Source: an uncultured Clostridia bacterium (GTDB lineage: Bacteria; Bacillota; Clostridia; Christensenellales; Aristaeellaceae). From it: a stretch of DNA of 64,000 nt. The position numbers were made by a program, and so were the translations under genes. Location: assembly GCA_934667105.1 (NCBI GenBank), contig CAKULG010000003.1, forward strand, positions 124,001 through 188,000. The letters are read 5' to 3'. The notes beneath the pieces are model-generated. The model searched no databases. It was not told where the DNA came from and worked only from the letters and a program-made list of their open reading frames with translations. This document shows, in pieces, positions 17,466 to 25,134 of the stretch; the stretch's first letter is position 1, and each line of letters starts with the position of its first letter.

Positions 17466-18011
17466 ATGACGGATCAAGAAATGATTTCGGCGCAGGTGAC
17501 GAAGGCGCTGCTGGATTTAAAGGTGGCCGGTAAATTAAAGCCCGGGGCGCAAATCGTGGTAGGCTGCTCCACCAGCGAAATCGCTGGCGGGCGCATCGGC
17601 AAGGCCAGCGTGCCCCAAATTGGGGAATGGGTGGCGGCGGCGGTGCTTAAATTTTGCGACTCTATGGGCTTTACCCCTATTTTTCAGTGCTGCGAGCATT
17701 TGAACCGCGCCCTTGTGCTCCCACGGGAAGCGGCGGAAAAGCACGGCTATACCCAGGTGTGCGCCGTACCCCAGCCCAAGGCAGGTGGCAGCGTTCCTGC
17801 TGCGGCATGGAAAATGATGAATGACCCCTGCCTGGTCATGGGCGTTCAGGCGGACGCGGGTCTGGATATTGGCGACACGCTGATCGGCATGCACCTGCGG
17901 CCCGTGGCCGTTCCCTTCCGGGGCGAGATCACTCAGGTGGGCCATGCCCATGTGGTGGCCGCTTTCTGCCGCCTGCCTTATATTGGGGGCGAACGGGCCG
18001 TTTACGCCTAA
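17466..18011 (+). CDS. ywlG: YwlG/TIGR01440 family protein (DUF436)
   Basis: A conserved 181-aa protein of Bacillota of unknown function. Seen: VVGCSTSEIAGGRIGKAS, QCCEHLNRALVLPREAA, PQPKAGGSVPAAAW and HLRPVAVPFRGEITQVGHAHVV, which match the YwlG pattern throughout. In Bacillus the gene lies beside glyA/rpiB, which are not here. It is the last gene of the mrfA run (AAAGGAGG 7 nt before the ATG) and is followed by a strong terminator. Confidence 0.9.
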   Translation: MTDQEMISAQVTKALLDLKVAGKLKPGAQIVVGCSTSEIAGGRIGKASVPQIGEWVAAAVLKFCDSMGFTPIFQCCEHLNRALVLPREAAEKHGYTQVCAVPQPKAGGSVPAAAWKMMNDPCLVMGVQADAGLDIGDTLIGMHLRPVAVPFRGEITQVGHAHVVAAFCRLPYIGGERAVYA

Positions 18012-18053
18012 CATTCAATTTCGAGCAGGCCGTAAATATAATTTACGATTCAG

Positions 18054-18085
18054 CAAGACCGCTTCGATGGAATGAAGCGGTCTTG
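18054..18085 (+). terminator. Intrinsic terminator between convergent genes
   Basis: CAAGACCGCTTC (18054-18065) pairs perfectly with 18074-18085; an 8-nt loop lies between and TTTGCG follows. It ends the mrfA-ywlG transcript and probably also blocks read-through from the PIG-L gene. Confidence 0.8.
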
Positions 18086-18103
18086 TTTGCGTTCGTATGC
18101 TTT

Positions 18104-19303
18104 TTATTTCCCCAGATGCTCGAAAAAATCATTTGCCCCGGTATCCGCCCCGACGGTGGAAAAGAACAGGCCGAAAAGCGCGTTATTATATGGGCCGGAA
18201 TCCTTTACGGCATATTTCCCCCCGTTATACTGGGTGCGATGCTTTTTAAAGGCTTCGCAAGCTACGTCGAAGGCCGTTTTTCCGTCAAAGGCGGAGAGCG
18301 GCTGCCGCCAATCAAACTGAATCTGCCCCAGATCGCCTTGGTAAAGGTGCAGATACGCCTTTTGCGGCTGCCAGGAGCCATAGGCCTCCGCCAGTTCCGG
18401 GAATGCCGTCGCATCCGCCGAAAGCGCGATGCACTGCCGCATCGCCCAGGCGCAGGCCATGTGGGCGGGATGGCCGTATTCGCCCTTTATATCATGGGTC
18501 ACGGCCACGTCGGGCCGGTATTTCCGCAGCAGCTCCACCACATAGCGCTGAAGCGCTTCCTCACCCCAGGCCGTCAGGCATTTTTTCATAGAAGCGGGAT
18601 ACACATCCGCAAATTCATCCCGAGGCATTTCTGGATATTCCCGTATGCCGCAATGCCACAGACCGTCCAACAACTCGCTTTTCCGGCTGGCGGGCATGCA
18701 TGCGGTGTAGGCCACCATCACCTTTTTCCCCATCTGTCCGCGATAATAGGGGATCACGCCGCCCATAAAAAGCAGTTCGTCGTCCGGATGGGCCACCAGC
18801 ACCAGCAGATCGGCCTTGCCTTCAAAGGGCTGCCACACCTGCACCCAATCGGGCAGCGCGCCTGCGGAAAGGGCGTGAATCTCATTGATGCACATTTCTA
18901 TGTCGGAAATATTCCGCAGCCGAAAATGCGTCAGTCCCTGTTCAAAGGGAACATATTGGTGATAATATTTTACCGCCGGGGCTTGGAGGATGCATTGCCA
19001 TTCCCCCTGTTCGTCCGGCGTCTCGATCACCCAATCGCACAGCTGCTCCGCCCATTTAATATACAGGCCGAAGCAAGGCTCTTCCTCCGGCGTTTGAATC
19101 TCAATCCAGCCCTGCTCTCCGCTGGGCCAATAGGTCATATAAGAATTATCCGTCAGCCGGTTTCGCGCGCTGCGATTATAGGAGAGCCAGATGTGGCAGC
19201 GGCTGATGACGTCCTGCGCCTCCGTTTCCGCCTGCGTCCCGCCCGGCAAAAGCATGGCGAGAAGCGCAAGCAGAAACAGGAGGAATCTTTGGTGTTTACG
19301 CAT
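18104..19303 (-). CDS. Secreted PIG-L/LmbE-type deacetylase with N-terminal beta-sandwich
   Basis: A zinc N-deacetylase of amino sugars or related substrates. Residues 1-26 are a signal peptide (LLFLLALLAMLLPGGTQA), so it acts outside the membrane. Residues about 30-150 resemble a discoidin/carbohydrate-binding beta-sandwich (LTDNSYMTYWPSGEQGWIEI). The PIG-L core begins at LVLVAHPDDELLFMGG (HPDDE at 172-176), with HPAHMACAWAMRQ supplying the third metal histidine. Length is 399 aa. The start lies 11 nt after the M16 peptidase stop, so they share a transcript. The substrate is unknown; wall or extracellular glycan deacetylation is likely. Confidence 0.82.
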   Translation of the reverse strand: MRKHQRFLLFLLALLAMLLPGGTQAETEAQDVISRCHIWLSYNRSARNRLTDNSYMTYWPSGEQGWIEIQTPEEEPCFGLYIKWAEQLCDWVIETPDEQGEWQCILQAPAVKYYHQYVPFEQGLTHFRLRNISDIEMCINEIHALSAGALPDWVQVWQPFEGKADLLVLVAHPDDELLFMGGVIPYYRGQMGKKVMVAYTACMPASRKSELLDGLWHCGIREYPEMPRDEFADVYPASMKKCLTAWGEEALQRYVVELLRKYRPDVAVTHDIKGEYGHPAHMACAWAMRQCIALSADATAFPELAEAYGSWQPQKAYLHLYQGDLGQIQFDWRQPLSAFDGKTAFDVACEAFKKHRTQYNGGKYAVKDSGPYNNALFGLFFSTVGADTGANDFFEHLGK

Positions 19304-19314
19304 TTTTTACCGCC

Positions 19315-20559
19315 TTAGCGCATGTATTGCAGATATTTTTCCGCCTTTCGTCCCACTACGGCATAGGCCCGCGGGCCGGTTAAAATTCTGTCCGCCGCGT
19401 TTTTCACATCTTCCGGCGTTACGCTTTCGATGGCGCGAATGGTTTCCTCCGCCGGAATGGTGCGCCCCAGCAGTATTTGATGATGACCCAGCGCGCTCAT
19501 ACGGTTATAGGCGCTTTCCAGCCCCAGGATAAAGCTGCCCTTCAGCTGCGCCTTGGCCTGAGAGAATTCTTTTTCCGTCACGCCATTTTCCAGCAGCTTC
19601 TGAATTTCCGTGTCGATCTGCTCCAGCACCGCCTTGGCGTGCTTGGGCGAAGTGGCGGCGTAAACGGTGAATTCGCCGCAATAGGGGTAATTGGAAAGGC
19701 CGGAATACACGGTGTAGGCCATGCCCATTTCCTCACGGATGCGCTGGAAAAGCCTGGAGGAGTTGCCCCCGCCTAGAATACTATTCAGCACCGTGGCGGG
19801 ATACACATCCGCGCTGCCCATGGGCGTGCCGCGGAAGGAAAGGCACAGGTGTACCTGCTCCGTATCCTTATCCCGGAACAGTTTTTTCTGCTCCGGAATG
19901 GCGACGGCCTGCGGAAAGGCCTCTCCCGCCGCACCTTGCCACGCGCCGAATTTTTCTTCGATCAATGCCTTCGCCCGCTCCGGCGTCACATTTCCCGCAA
20001 TGGCCACCACAGCGTTCTGCGGGCCGTAATGCCGGGCACGAAAAGCGCGTAGATCCTCCGCCCGATAAGCGGCAACTCGGTCGGACGGGCCCAGAATCGT
20101 CTGCCCCAGGGGCTGGCCGGGGAACACCGCGTCCGCCAGCACGTCGAAAACCACGTCCTCGGGCGAATCCTCCACCATGGAGATTTCTTCCAGAATAACG
20201 CCCCGTTCCTTATCCATTTCCTGCTGATCCAGGCTGGGGTTACACACAATATCCGCCAGAATATCCGCCGCTTTTGGCAAATCCTCGTCGATCACCTTGG
20301 CATAATAATTGGTGCAGAGCTTGCTGGTGGCGGCGTTAAGCATGCCGCCGATGGCATCCATTTCTTCGGCAATCTGCCGGGCGCTGCGGCTGGGCGTGCC
20401 CTTAAAGGCCATATGTTCCATAAAATGGGAAAGACCGTTTTCCTCCGGCGCTTCCAGCATGGAGCCTGCCTTCACCCACACGCCGATAGATGCAGAGCGC
20501 AGATAGGGCATGGACTCCACCAGCAGCGTCAAGCCGTTTTGCAGCACAATTTTCTCCAT
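19315..20559 (-). CDS. mlpA: M16-family zinc peptidase (MlpA/YmxG type)
   Basis: A cytoplasmic insulinase-family metallopeptidase of 414 aa. The inverted zinc motif HFMEH (45-49) and the downstream ERGVILEEI glutamates give a complete active site. EMGMAYTVYSGLSNY near residue 275 is the conserved second-half motif. The gene follows rpsO and pnp as in many Bacillota; in B. subtilis the counterpart is mlpA (ymxG). A terminator-like hairpin after pnp (20585-20615) suggests expression partly by read-through or from its own promoter. Confidence 0.9.
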   Translation of the reverse strand: MEKIVLQNGLTLLVESMPYLRSASIGVWVKAGSMLEAPEENGLSHFMEHMAFKGTPSRSARQIAEEMDAIGGMLNAATSKLCTNYYAKVIDEDLPKAADILADIVCNPSLDQQEMDKERGVILEEISMVEDSPEDVVFDVLADAVFPGQPLGQTILGPSDRVAAYRAEDLRAFRARHYGPQNAVVAIAGNVTPERAKALIEEKFGAWQGAAGEAFPQAVAIPEQKKLFRDKDTEQVHLCLSFRGTPMGSADVYPATVLNSILGGGNSSRLFQRIREEMGMAYTVYSGLSNYPYCGEFTVYAATSPKHAKAVLEQIDTEIQKLLENGVTEKEFSQAKAQLKGSFILGLESAYNRMSALGHHQILLGRTIPAEETIRAIESVTPEDVKNAADRILTGPRAYAVVGRKAEKYLQYMR

Positions 20560-20584
20560 TTTGATACACCTCTGAATTCGAAAA

Positions 20585-20615
20585 CAAGGGGGAAACTTTA
20601 TTAGCTTCCCCCTTG
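20585..20615 (-). terminator. Intrinsic terminator after pnp
   Basis: On the minus strand CAAGGGGGAA pairs with TTTCCCCCTTG and TTTT follows. It lies in the 66-bp gap between pnp and the M16 peptidase gene. Confidence 0.75.
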
Positions 20616-20625
20616 CCTGTATTCT

Positions 20626-22794
20626 TTATCCTCTTCTATTTCCGTCCGGACGGCCATCCCGCCGCGGCGGGCGCACTCCGGCAGGGGCGGAGCGGGTAAA
20701 GTTCGGGTTGTCATAGGTGATATCGTTACGAATCAGGTTGATCCGGCCCTGAGAATCAATCTCGCAAACCTTCACTTCCAGCTCGTCGCCGATGTTGACT
20801 ACGTCCTCCACCTTTTCCACGCGCTTGTTATCCAGCTTGGAAATATGAATCATGCCGTCCTTGCCGCCCGCCAGCTCCACGAAAGCGCCAAAGTTCATGA
20901 TCCGAACCACCTTGCCCGTGAACACATCGCCCACTTCGATATCCTTGGCAATGCCCAGGATCAGGTTCTTGGCCTTATCCGCCGCCGCCTGATCGGAGGT
21001 GGCGATAAAGACGCGGCCGTCGTCCTCGATATCGATCTTCACGCCGGTTTCCGCGATGATCTTGTTGATCATCTTGCCGCCGGGCCCGATGACTTCGCGA
21101 ATCTTTTCGGGGTTGATGGTGAACTGAATGATCTTGGGCGCGTACTTGGACAGATTTTGCCGGGGCTGACCGATGCATTCAAGCATCAGGCCCAGGATGT
21201 GCAGCCGTCCCTTGAGGGCCTGGTTCAGCGCGCGGGAAAGAATCTCGCGGTTGATGCCTTTGATCTTAATATCCATCTGGATGGCGGTGATGCCGTTCAT
21301 GGTGCCGGCCACCTTGAAATCCATATCGCCCAGGAAATCTTCCAGGCCCTGAATATCGGTGAGCACCTCGATCTTGCCCGTTTCCGCATCCTGAATCAGG
21401 CCCATGGCCACGCCGGCCACCGGCGCATGAATGGGTACGCCCGCATCCATCAGGGACAGCGTGCTGCCGCAGACGGAAGCCATGGAGGAAGAGCCGTTGC
21501 TGCCCAGGATTTCGGATACCAGGCGCAGGGCATAGGGGAATTCCGCTTCGGAGGGAATCACAGGCAGCAGCGCCCGTTCCGCCAGCGCGCCATGGCCGAT
21601 TTCGCGGCGGTTGGGGCTGCGCAGGCGGCCCGCCTCGCCGGTGGCGTAGGAGGGCATATTATACTGGTGCATATAGCGCTTGCTTTCCTCATTGGAAAGG
21701 CCGTCCAGCTGCTGCGCTTCGGAAACCATGCCCAGGGTGGTGATGGTCAGGGCCTGGGTTTCGCCGCGGGTGAACACGGCGCTGCCATGGGTGCGGGGCA
21801 GCACGCCCACTTCGCACCAGATGGGGCGCACCTCGGTGACCTTACGGCCGTCGGGACGAATGCCTTCGTCCAGGATGCGGCGGCGCATCACTTCTTTATT
21901 CAGATAGTACAGCGCGTCGGCCACTTCGCTTTCCCGGCCGGGGAAGATTTCGGCAAAGTGCGCGGCCACATCGGCGGATACTTCCGCTTCACGGGCCTGG
22001 CGCTCCTTGCGCACGAAGGTGGAATAGACGTACTTGCACTTGTCGTAAGCATATTCGCGAACGGCGGCCTTAATATCCTCGCCGGTGGTGACCAGCGGGA
22101 ATTCGCTCTTTTCCTTGCCGATTTCCGCAGTGATCTTCTCCTGGAAGGCAACCAACTCTTTAATGCTCTCGTGGGCGAAGAGGATGGCGTCCATCATGGC
22201 GTCCTCGCTCACTTCCTTAGCGCCAGCTTCCACCATCATGATGGCGTCCTTGGTGCCGGCCACGGTCACGTGCATATCGGAGGCGGCGCTCTGGGCCTCG
22301 TTGGGGTTAATGACGAATTCGCCGTTCACCCGGCCCACCACAACGGCGGCGGTGGGACCGCCCCAAGGAATATTGCTGATGCACAGCGCGATGGAGGAGC
22401 CCAGCATCGCGGGGAATTCAGGCGGGGTGTCAGGATCCACAGACAGAGTCTGGGCCACCACCTGCACGTCGTTGCGCATGCCCTTGGGGAACAGGGGACG
22501 CAGGGGGCGATCGATGAGGCGGCAGGTCAGGGTCGCCTTTTCGGTGGGGCGGCCCTCGCGCTTAATAAAGCCGCCGGGAATCTTGCCAACGGCGTATTGT
22601 TTTTCTTCAAAATCCACGGTCAGCGGGAAGAAATCCACGCCCTCCCGAGGCTTGTCCGACGCGGTGGCGTTCACCAACACCACGGTATCGCCATAGCGAA
22701 CCACGGCGGAGCCGCCCGCCTGCTGGGCATACTTGCCGAATTCCAGGGTCAGCGTCCGGCCGGCAAATTCCATTGAGTAAGCCTTGTAATCCAT
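20626..22794 (-). CDS. pnp: Polyribonucleotide nucleotidyltransferase (PNPase)
   Basis: Phosphorolytic 3'-5' exoribonuclease that degrades mRNA and can add tails. At 722 aa it has the full domain set: two RNase PH domains (FPLTVDFEEKQYAVGKIPGGFIKREGRP; second with RTHGSAVFTRGETQAL), then KH (IREVIGPGGKMINKIIAETG) and S1 (GDVFTGKVVRIMNFGAFVEL). The C-terminus is a short basic Arg/Gly tail. It lies directly after rpsO. GAGGAG about 12 nt before the ATG is the likely ribosome binding site, and a short GT repeat (22811-22821) sits just upstream of it. Confidence 0.98.
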   Translation of the reverse strand: MDYKAYSMEFAGRTLTLEFGKYAQQAGGSAVVRYGDTVVLVNATASDKPREGVDFFPLTVDFEEKQYAVGKIPGGFIKREGRPTEKATLTCRLIDRPLRPLFPKGMRNDVQVVAQTLSVDPDTPPEFPAMLGSSIALCISNIPWGGPTAAVVVGRVNGEFVINPNEAQSAASDMHVTVAGTKDAIMMVEAGAKEVSEDAMMDAILFAHESIKELVAFQEKITAEIGKEKSEFPLVTTGEDIKAAVREYAYDKCKYVYSTFVRKERQAREAEVSADVAAHFAEIFPGRESEVADALYYLNKEVMRRRILDEGIRPDGRKVTEVRPIWCEVGVLPRTHGSAVFTRGETQALTITTLGMVSEAQQLDGLSNEESKRYMHQYNMPSYATGEAGRLRSPNRREIGHGALAERALLPVIPSEAEFPYALRLVSEILGSNGSSSMASVCGSTLSLMDAGVPIHAPVAGVAMGLIQDAETGKIEVLTDIQGLEDFLGDMDFKVAGTMNGITAIQMDIKIKGINREILSRALNQALKGRLHILGLMLECIGQPRQNLSKYAPKIIQFTINPEKIREVIGPGGKMINKIIAETGVKIDIEDDGRVFIATSDQAAADKAKNLILGIAKDIEVGDVFTGKVVRIMNFGAFVELAGGKDGMIHISKLDNKRVEKVEDVVNIGDELEVKVCEIDSQGRINLIRNDITYDNPNFTRSAPAGVRPPRRDGRPDGNRRG

Positions 22795-22857
22795 TTTCTC
22801 TTCTTCTCCTCACACACACACTTTCCTCCGGGCCCCTGCCCAAAGGAAGAAGCAAAA

Positions 22858-22890
22858 GGCTATCGGCAGAAAAGCATCCTGCCGATAGCC
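22858..22890 (-). terminator. Stem-loop between rpsO and pnp
   Basis: GGCTATCGGCAG and its complement (12 bp, perfect) flank a 9-nt loop, and TTTTGC follows on the minus strand. It starts 10 nt after the rpsO stop. It is probably a partial terminator or an RNase processing site that sets the rpsO:pnp ratio, as the rpsO-pnp stem-loop does in other bacteria. Confidence 0.8.
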
Positions 22891-22900
22891 CCATTGCGCA

Positions 22901-23164
22901 TTATTTACGCAGACCCAGCTTGGCAATCAGTTCACGATAGCGCTCGATGTCCGTCTTCTTGAGGTATTCCAGCAGACCGCGGCGCTGACCAACCATCAGC
23001 AGCAGGCCACGACGGGAATGGTGATCCTTCTTGTTCAGCTTGAGGTGCTCGTTGAGGTGATTGATCCGCTCGGTGAGCAGCGCAACCTGAACTTCAGGAG
23101 AGCCGGTATCGCCTTCGTGGCGGGCGTAGGTTTGCATAATCTGAGCCTTGAGTTCCTTTTCCAT
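22901..23164 (-). CDS. rpsO: 30S ribosomal protein S15
   Basis: Binds 16S rRNA at the 20/22 three-way junction early in 30S assembly. The 87-aa protein shows the family sequence: HEGDTGSPEVQVALLTERINHLNEHLKLNKKDHHSRRGLLLMVGQRRGLLEYL. AAAGGAGG lies 8 nt before the ATG. The upstream leader is about 100 nt, long enough for the S15 autoregulatory structures known in this gene, although I could not fold it. Confidence 0.99.
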   Translation of the reverse strand: MEKELKAQIMQTYARHEGDTGSPEVQVALLTERINHLNEHLKLNKKDHHSRRGLLLMVGQRRGLLEYLKKTDIERYRELIAKLGLRK

Positions 23165-23274
23165 GGTATATCCTCCTTTTGGGGTGTGGCCGCCCCTGCT
23201 TCAATCGCCGCATGCTCAGGGAAGCGTTGGAGTATCGCTGGCCCGAGGATACGGTTCTAAAAACCACGCCCTCT

Positions 23275-23303
23275 ATTTTATCATGAACGGCGCGATTTGT
23301 AAA
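23275..23303 (-). promoter_or_regulatory. Promoter of the rpsO operon
   Basis: Minus strand TTTACA (23298-23303), a 17-nt spacer and TAAAAT (23275-23280). It lies in an AT-rich region about 110 nt upstream of rpsO. Confidence 0.7.
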
Positions 23304-23472
23304 TATTCCCGCCGATTTTTTCTATTATTATTTTTGCTTTGGGAATGCTTTTTTGAACGTTGTAGCTTTTCGCCGCCCCCGTCGTTCGTCCCATCGCTTC
23401 TTTTCCTGGTCGCAACAGGCGTTTGCATCGCGCCTTCTGAAAAAAAGCGGGAAATATACGCGCAAAGAAAAG

Positions 23473-23507
23473 GGCGAGGGAGGCGTTTTGCAAGCGCCTC
23501 CCCCGCC
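23473..23507 (-). terminator. Intrinsic terminator of the uracil permease gene
   Basis: On the minus strand GGCGGGGGAGGCG pairs with CGCCTCCCTCGCC across a 9-nt loop (one mismatch) and CTTTTCTTT follows. It starts 13 nt after the stop. Confidence 0.85.
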
Positions 23508-23519
23508 GGATGTTCGGGG

Positions 23520-24857
23520 TTATTCCGCCTTCTTGGGCTCGCGGTTGAAGATCACGTTCACCAGAATGCCCACGATCAGCGCGGCCGCGATGGAGCTGAT
23601 TTCGATCTTGCCGAAGTTCAGCGTCAGGCCGCCGATGCCGCACACCAGGATGGCCGCCACCACAAACAGGTTCCGATGCTCGCCAAGATCCACGGGCTGG
23701 AGCATCTTCAGGCCGGATACGGCGATGAAGCCGTACAGCGCGATGCACACGCCGCCCACGATGCAGGAGGGGATGGAGTTGACGAAGCAAACGAAGGGAT
23801 CGAAGAAGGACAGGATGATGCAGTAGACCGCCGCCAGCGCAATGGTAGAGACGGAGGCATTGCCCGTGATGGCCACGCAGCCCACCGATTCGCCGTAGGT
23901 GGTGTTGGGGCAGCCGCCGAAGAAAGCGCCCACTACGGAGCCTACGCCGTCACCCAGCAGGGTGCGGTCCAGGCCGGGATCGGTGATGAGATCGCGGTTG
24001 ATGATGGAAGACAGGTTCTTATGATCGGCGATATGCTCGGCCAGGGTCACGAAGGCAACCGGGGCAAAAAGCAGGAAAATGCTGGCCACGTCCGCCGGGC
24101 TGGTAACGGTGTTGGGCGCGTCGGGATACGCGCCGAAGATGCCCAGGAAGGTGAAGCGGGGCAGCTTGAACAGCTGCATATTCTCAAAGGCTGCCAGGTT
24201 CACCAGCTGCAGCGTCTCGCATCCGGTGGCGCGGCCGATGAAGGTCAGCGCCAGGGCCACGATGTAAGCGCCCAGAATACCGATGATGAAGGGAATCATT
24301 TTCATGCCCTTCGTGCCCTTGATGGAGGCGTAGGCGGTGATGAAGAAGGCGATGAGGCCCACCAGGATGGCCACCAGGTTGTAATTCGCGGCGGAAACGG
24401 CGATGTTTTGCAGGTTATTCATGGCGCTGCCGCACAAGCTCAGGCCGATGAGGGCCACGGTGGGGCCGATCACCACGGGGGGCAGCAGCTTATTCACCCA
24501 GGCGGAGCCCGTCTTCTTCACAATGAGGGCGATGACCACGTACACCAGGCCCGCAAAGACCGCGCCCAGGAAGATGCCCAGGAAGCCGAAGGACAGCGCG
24601 CCGCTCAGCGGGGCGATAAAGGCGAAGGAGCTACCCAGGAACACCGGGCTCTTTTTCCGGGTGGCGATGAAGATGTAGAACAGCGTGCCGAAGCCCGCGC
24701 CGCACAGCGCGGCAGGCTGGCTCATGTACAGGCCGGAGCCATCCACCAGAATGGGCACCAGCAGGGTGGCGGCCATAATGGCCAGAAGCTGTTGGAAGGC
24801 GTAGATCAGGTTCTTTTTGATTGGCGGCTTGTCGGAAATGTCGTACACCAGTTTCAT
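23520..24857 (-). CDS. uraA: Uracil/xanthine permease (NCS2 family)
   Basis: A 445-aa proton-coupled nucleobase transporter of the inner membrane with about 12-14 hydrophobic segments. Seen: LIYAFQQLLAIMAATLLVPILV at the start, LPPVVIGPTVALIGLSL, FVTLAEHIADHKNLSSI (family motif with the substrate-coordinating Glu) and FGGCPNTTYGESVGCVAITGNAS (second substrate motif). The ATG at 24857 has a G-rich ribosome binding site 8 nt upstream. The frame upstream to 24974 crosses the leader terminator and is not coding. A PyrR-type leader strongly suggests uracil rather than xanthine as substrate. Confidence 0.92.
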   Translation of the reverse strand: MKLVYDISDKPPIKKNLIYAFQQLLAIMAATLLVPILVDGSGLYMSQPAALCGAGFGTLFYIFIATRKKSPVFLGSSFAFIAPLSGALSFGFLGIFLGAVFAGLVYVVIALIVKKTGSAWVNKLLPPVVIGPTVALIGLSLCGSAMNNLQNIAVSAANYNLVAILVGLIAFFITAYASIKGTKGMKMIPFIIGILGAYIVALALTFIGRATGCETLQLVNLAAFENMQLFKLPRFTFLGIFGAYPDAPNTVTSPADVASIFLLFAPVAFVTLAEHIADHKNLSSIINRDLITDPGLDRTLLGDGVGSVVGAFFGGCPNTTYGESVGCVAITGNASVSTIALAAVYCIILSFFDPFVCFVNSIPSCIVGGVCIALYGFIAVSGLKMLQPVDLGEHRNLFVVAAILVCGIGGLTLNFGKIEISSIAAALIVGILVNVIFNREPKKAE

Positions 24858-24916
24858 GCGGAATTCCCCCCATCCAATTTTTTGAACCAGCGCAGATGCG
24901 CCGCACCTCCAAGGCG

Positions 24917-25015
24917 AAAAAAGGAGCCTTGCCGCAGCGCAGCAAGACCCCTTTACACGTTCGCAAACGTGCATGTAGCAAAATCGTTTCCTCTCTTGCC
25001 GGTCTCTCTGTACCG
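24917..25015 (-). promoter_or_regulatory. PyrR-type transcription attenuator in the uraA leader
   Basis: On the minus strand the leader has a hairpin CGGT-ACAGAGAG-ACCG (25000-25015), whose CAGAGAG loop matches the PyrR-binding loop of Bacillus pyr leaders. GGCAAGAGAGG follows. Further down, GGGGTCTTGC (24942-24951) pairs with GCAAGGCTCC (24923-24932), two of the pairs being G-U, and six T's follow (24917-24922), making a leader terminator. Known mechanism: PyrR with UMP stabilises the binding hairpin, frees the terminator, and shuts off uptake when pyrimidines are plentiful. Confidence 0.82.
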
Positions 25016-25037
25016 CCTTAAAGATGAACCACTGTTT

Positions 25038-25065
25038 ATTATATACATTTTTCGGCGTTTGTCAA
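25038..25065 (-). promoter_or_regulatory. Consensus promoter of uraA
   Basis: Minus strand TTGACA (25060-25065), a 16-nt spacer and TATAAT (25038-25043). Transcription would begin near 25031, just before the PyrR-binding hairpin. Confidence 0.85.
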
Positions 25066-25134
25066 GCCGAAAAATCTACTTTTTTCGCGCGCGGGGAAAT
25101 TGTCCTCCCCGAAGAAATACGATACATATTCTTT

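Noticed and set aside
20845..22776. Long open frame (643 codons) on the plus strand opposite pnp
   Set aside because: It is the antisense shadow of pnp, with a His/Gly/Ala-rich composition and no family motif. pnp itself is certain.
22811..22821. GT/CA dinucleotide repeat upstream of the pnp ribosome binding site
   Set aside because: Only about five units, too short for a confident claim of length variation.
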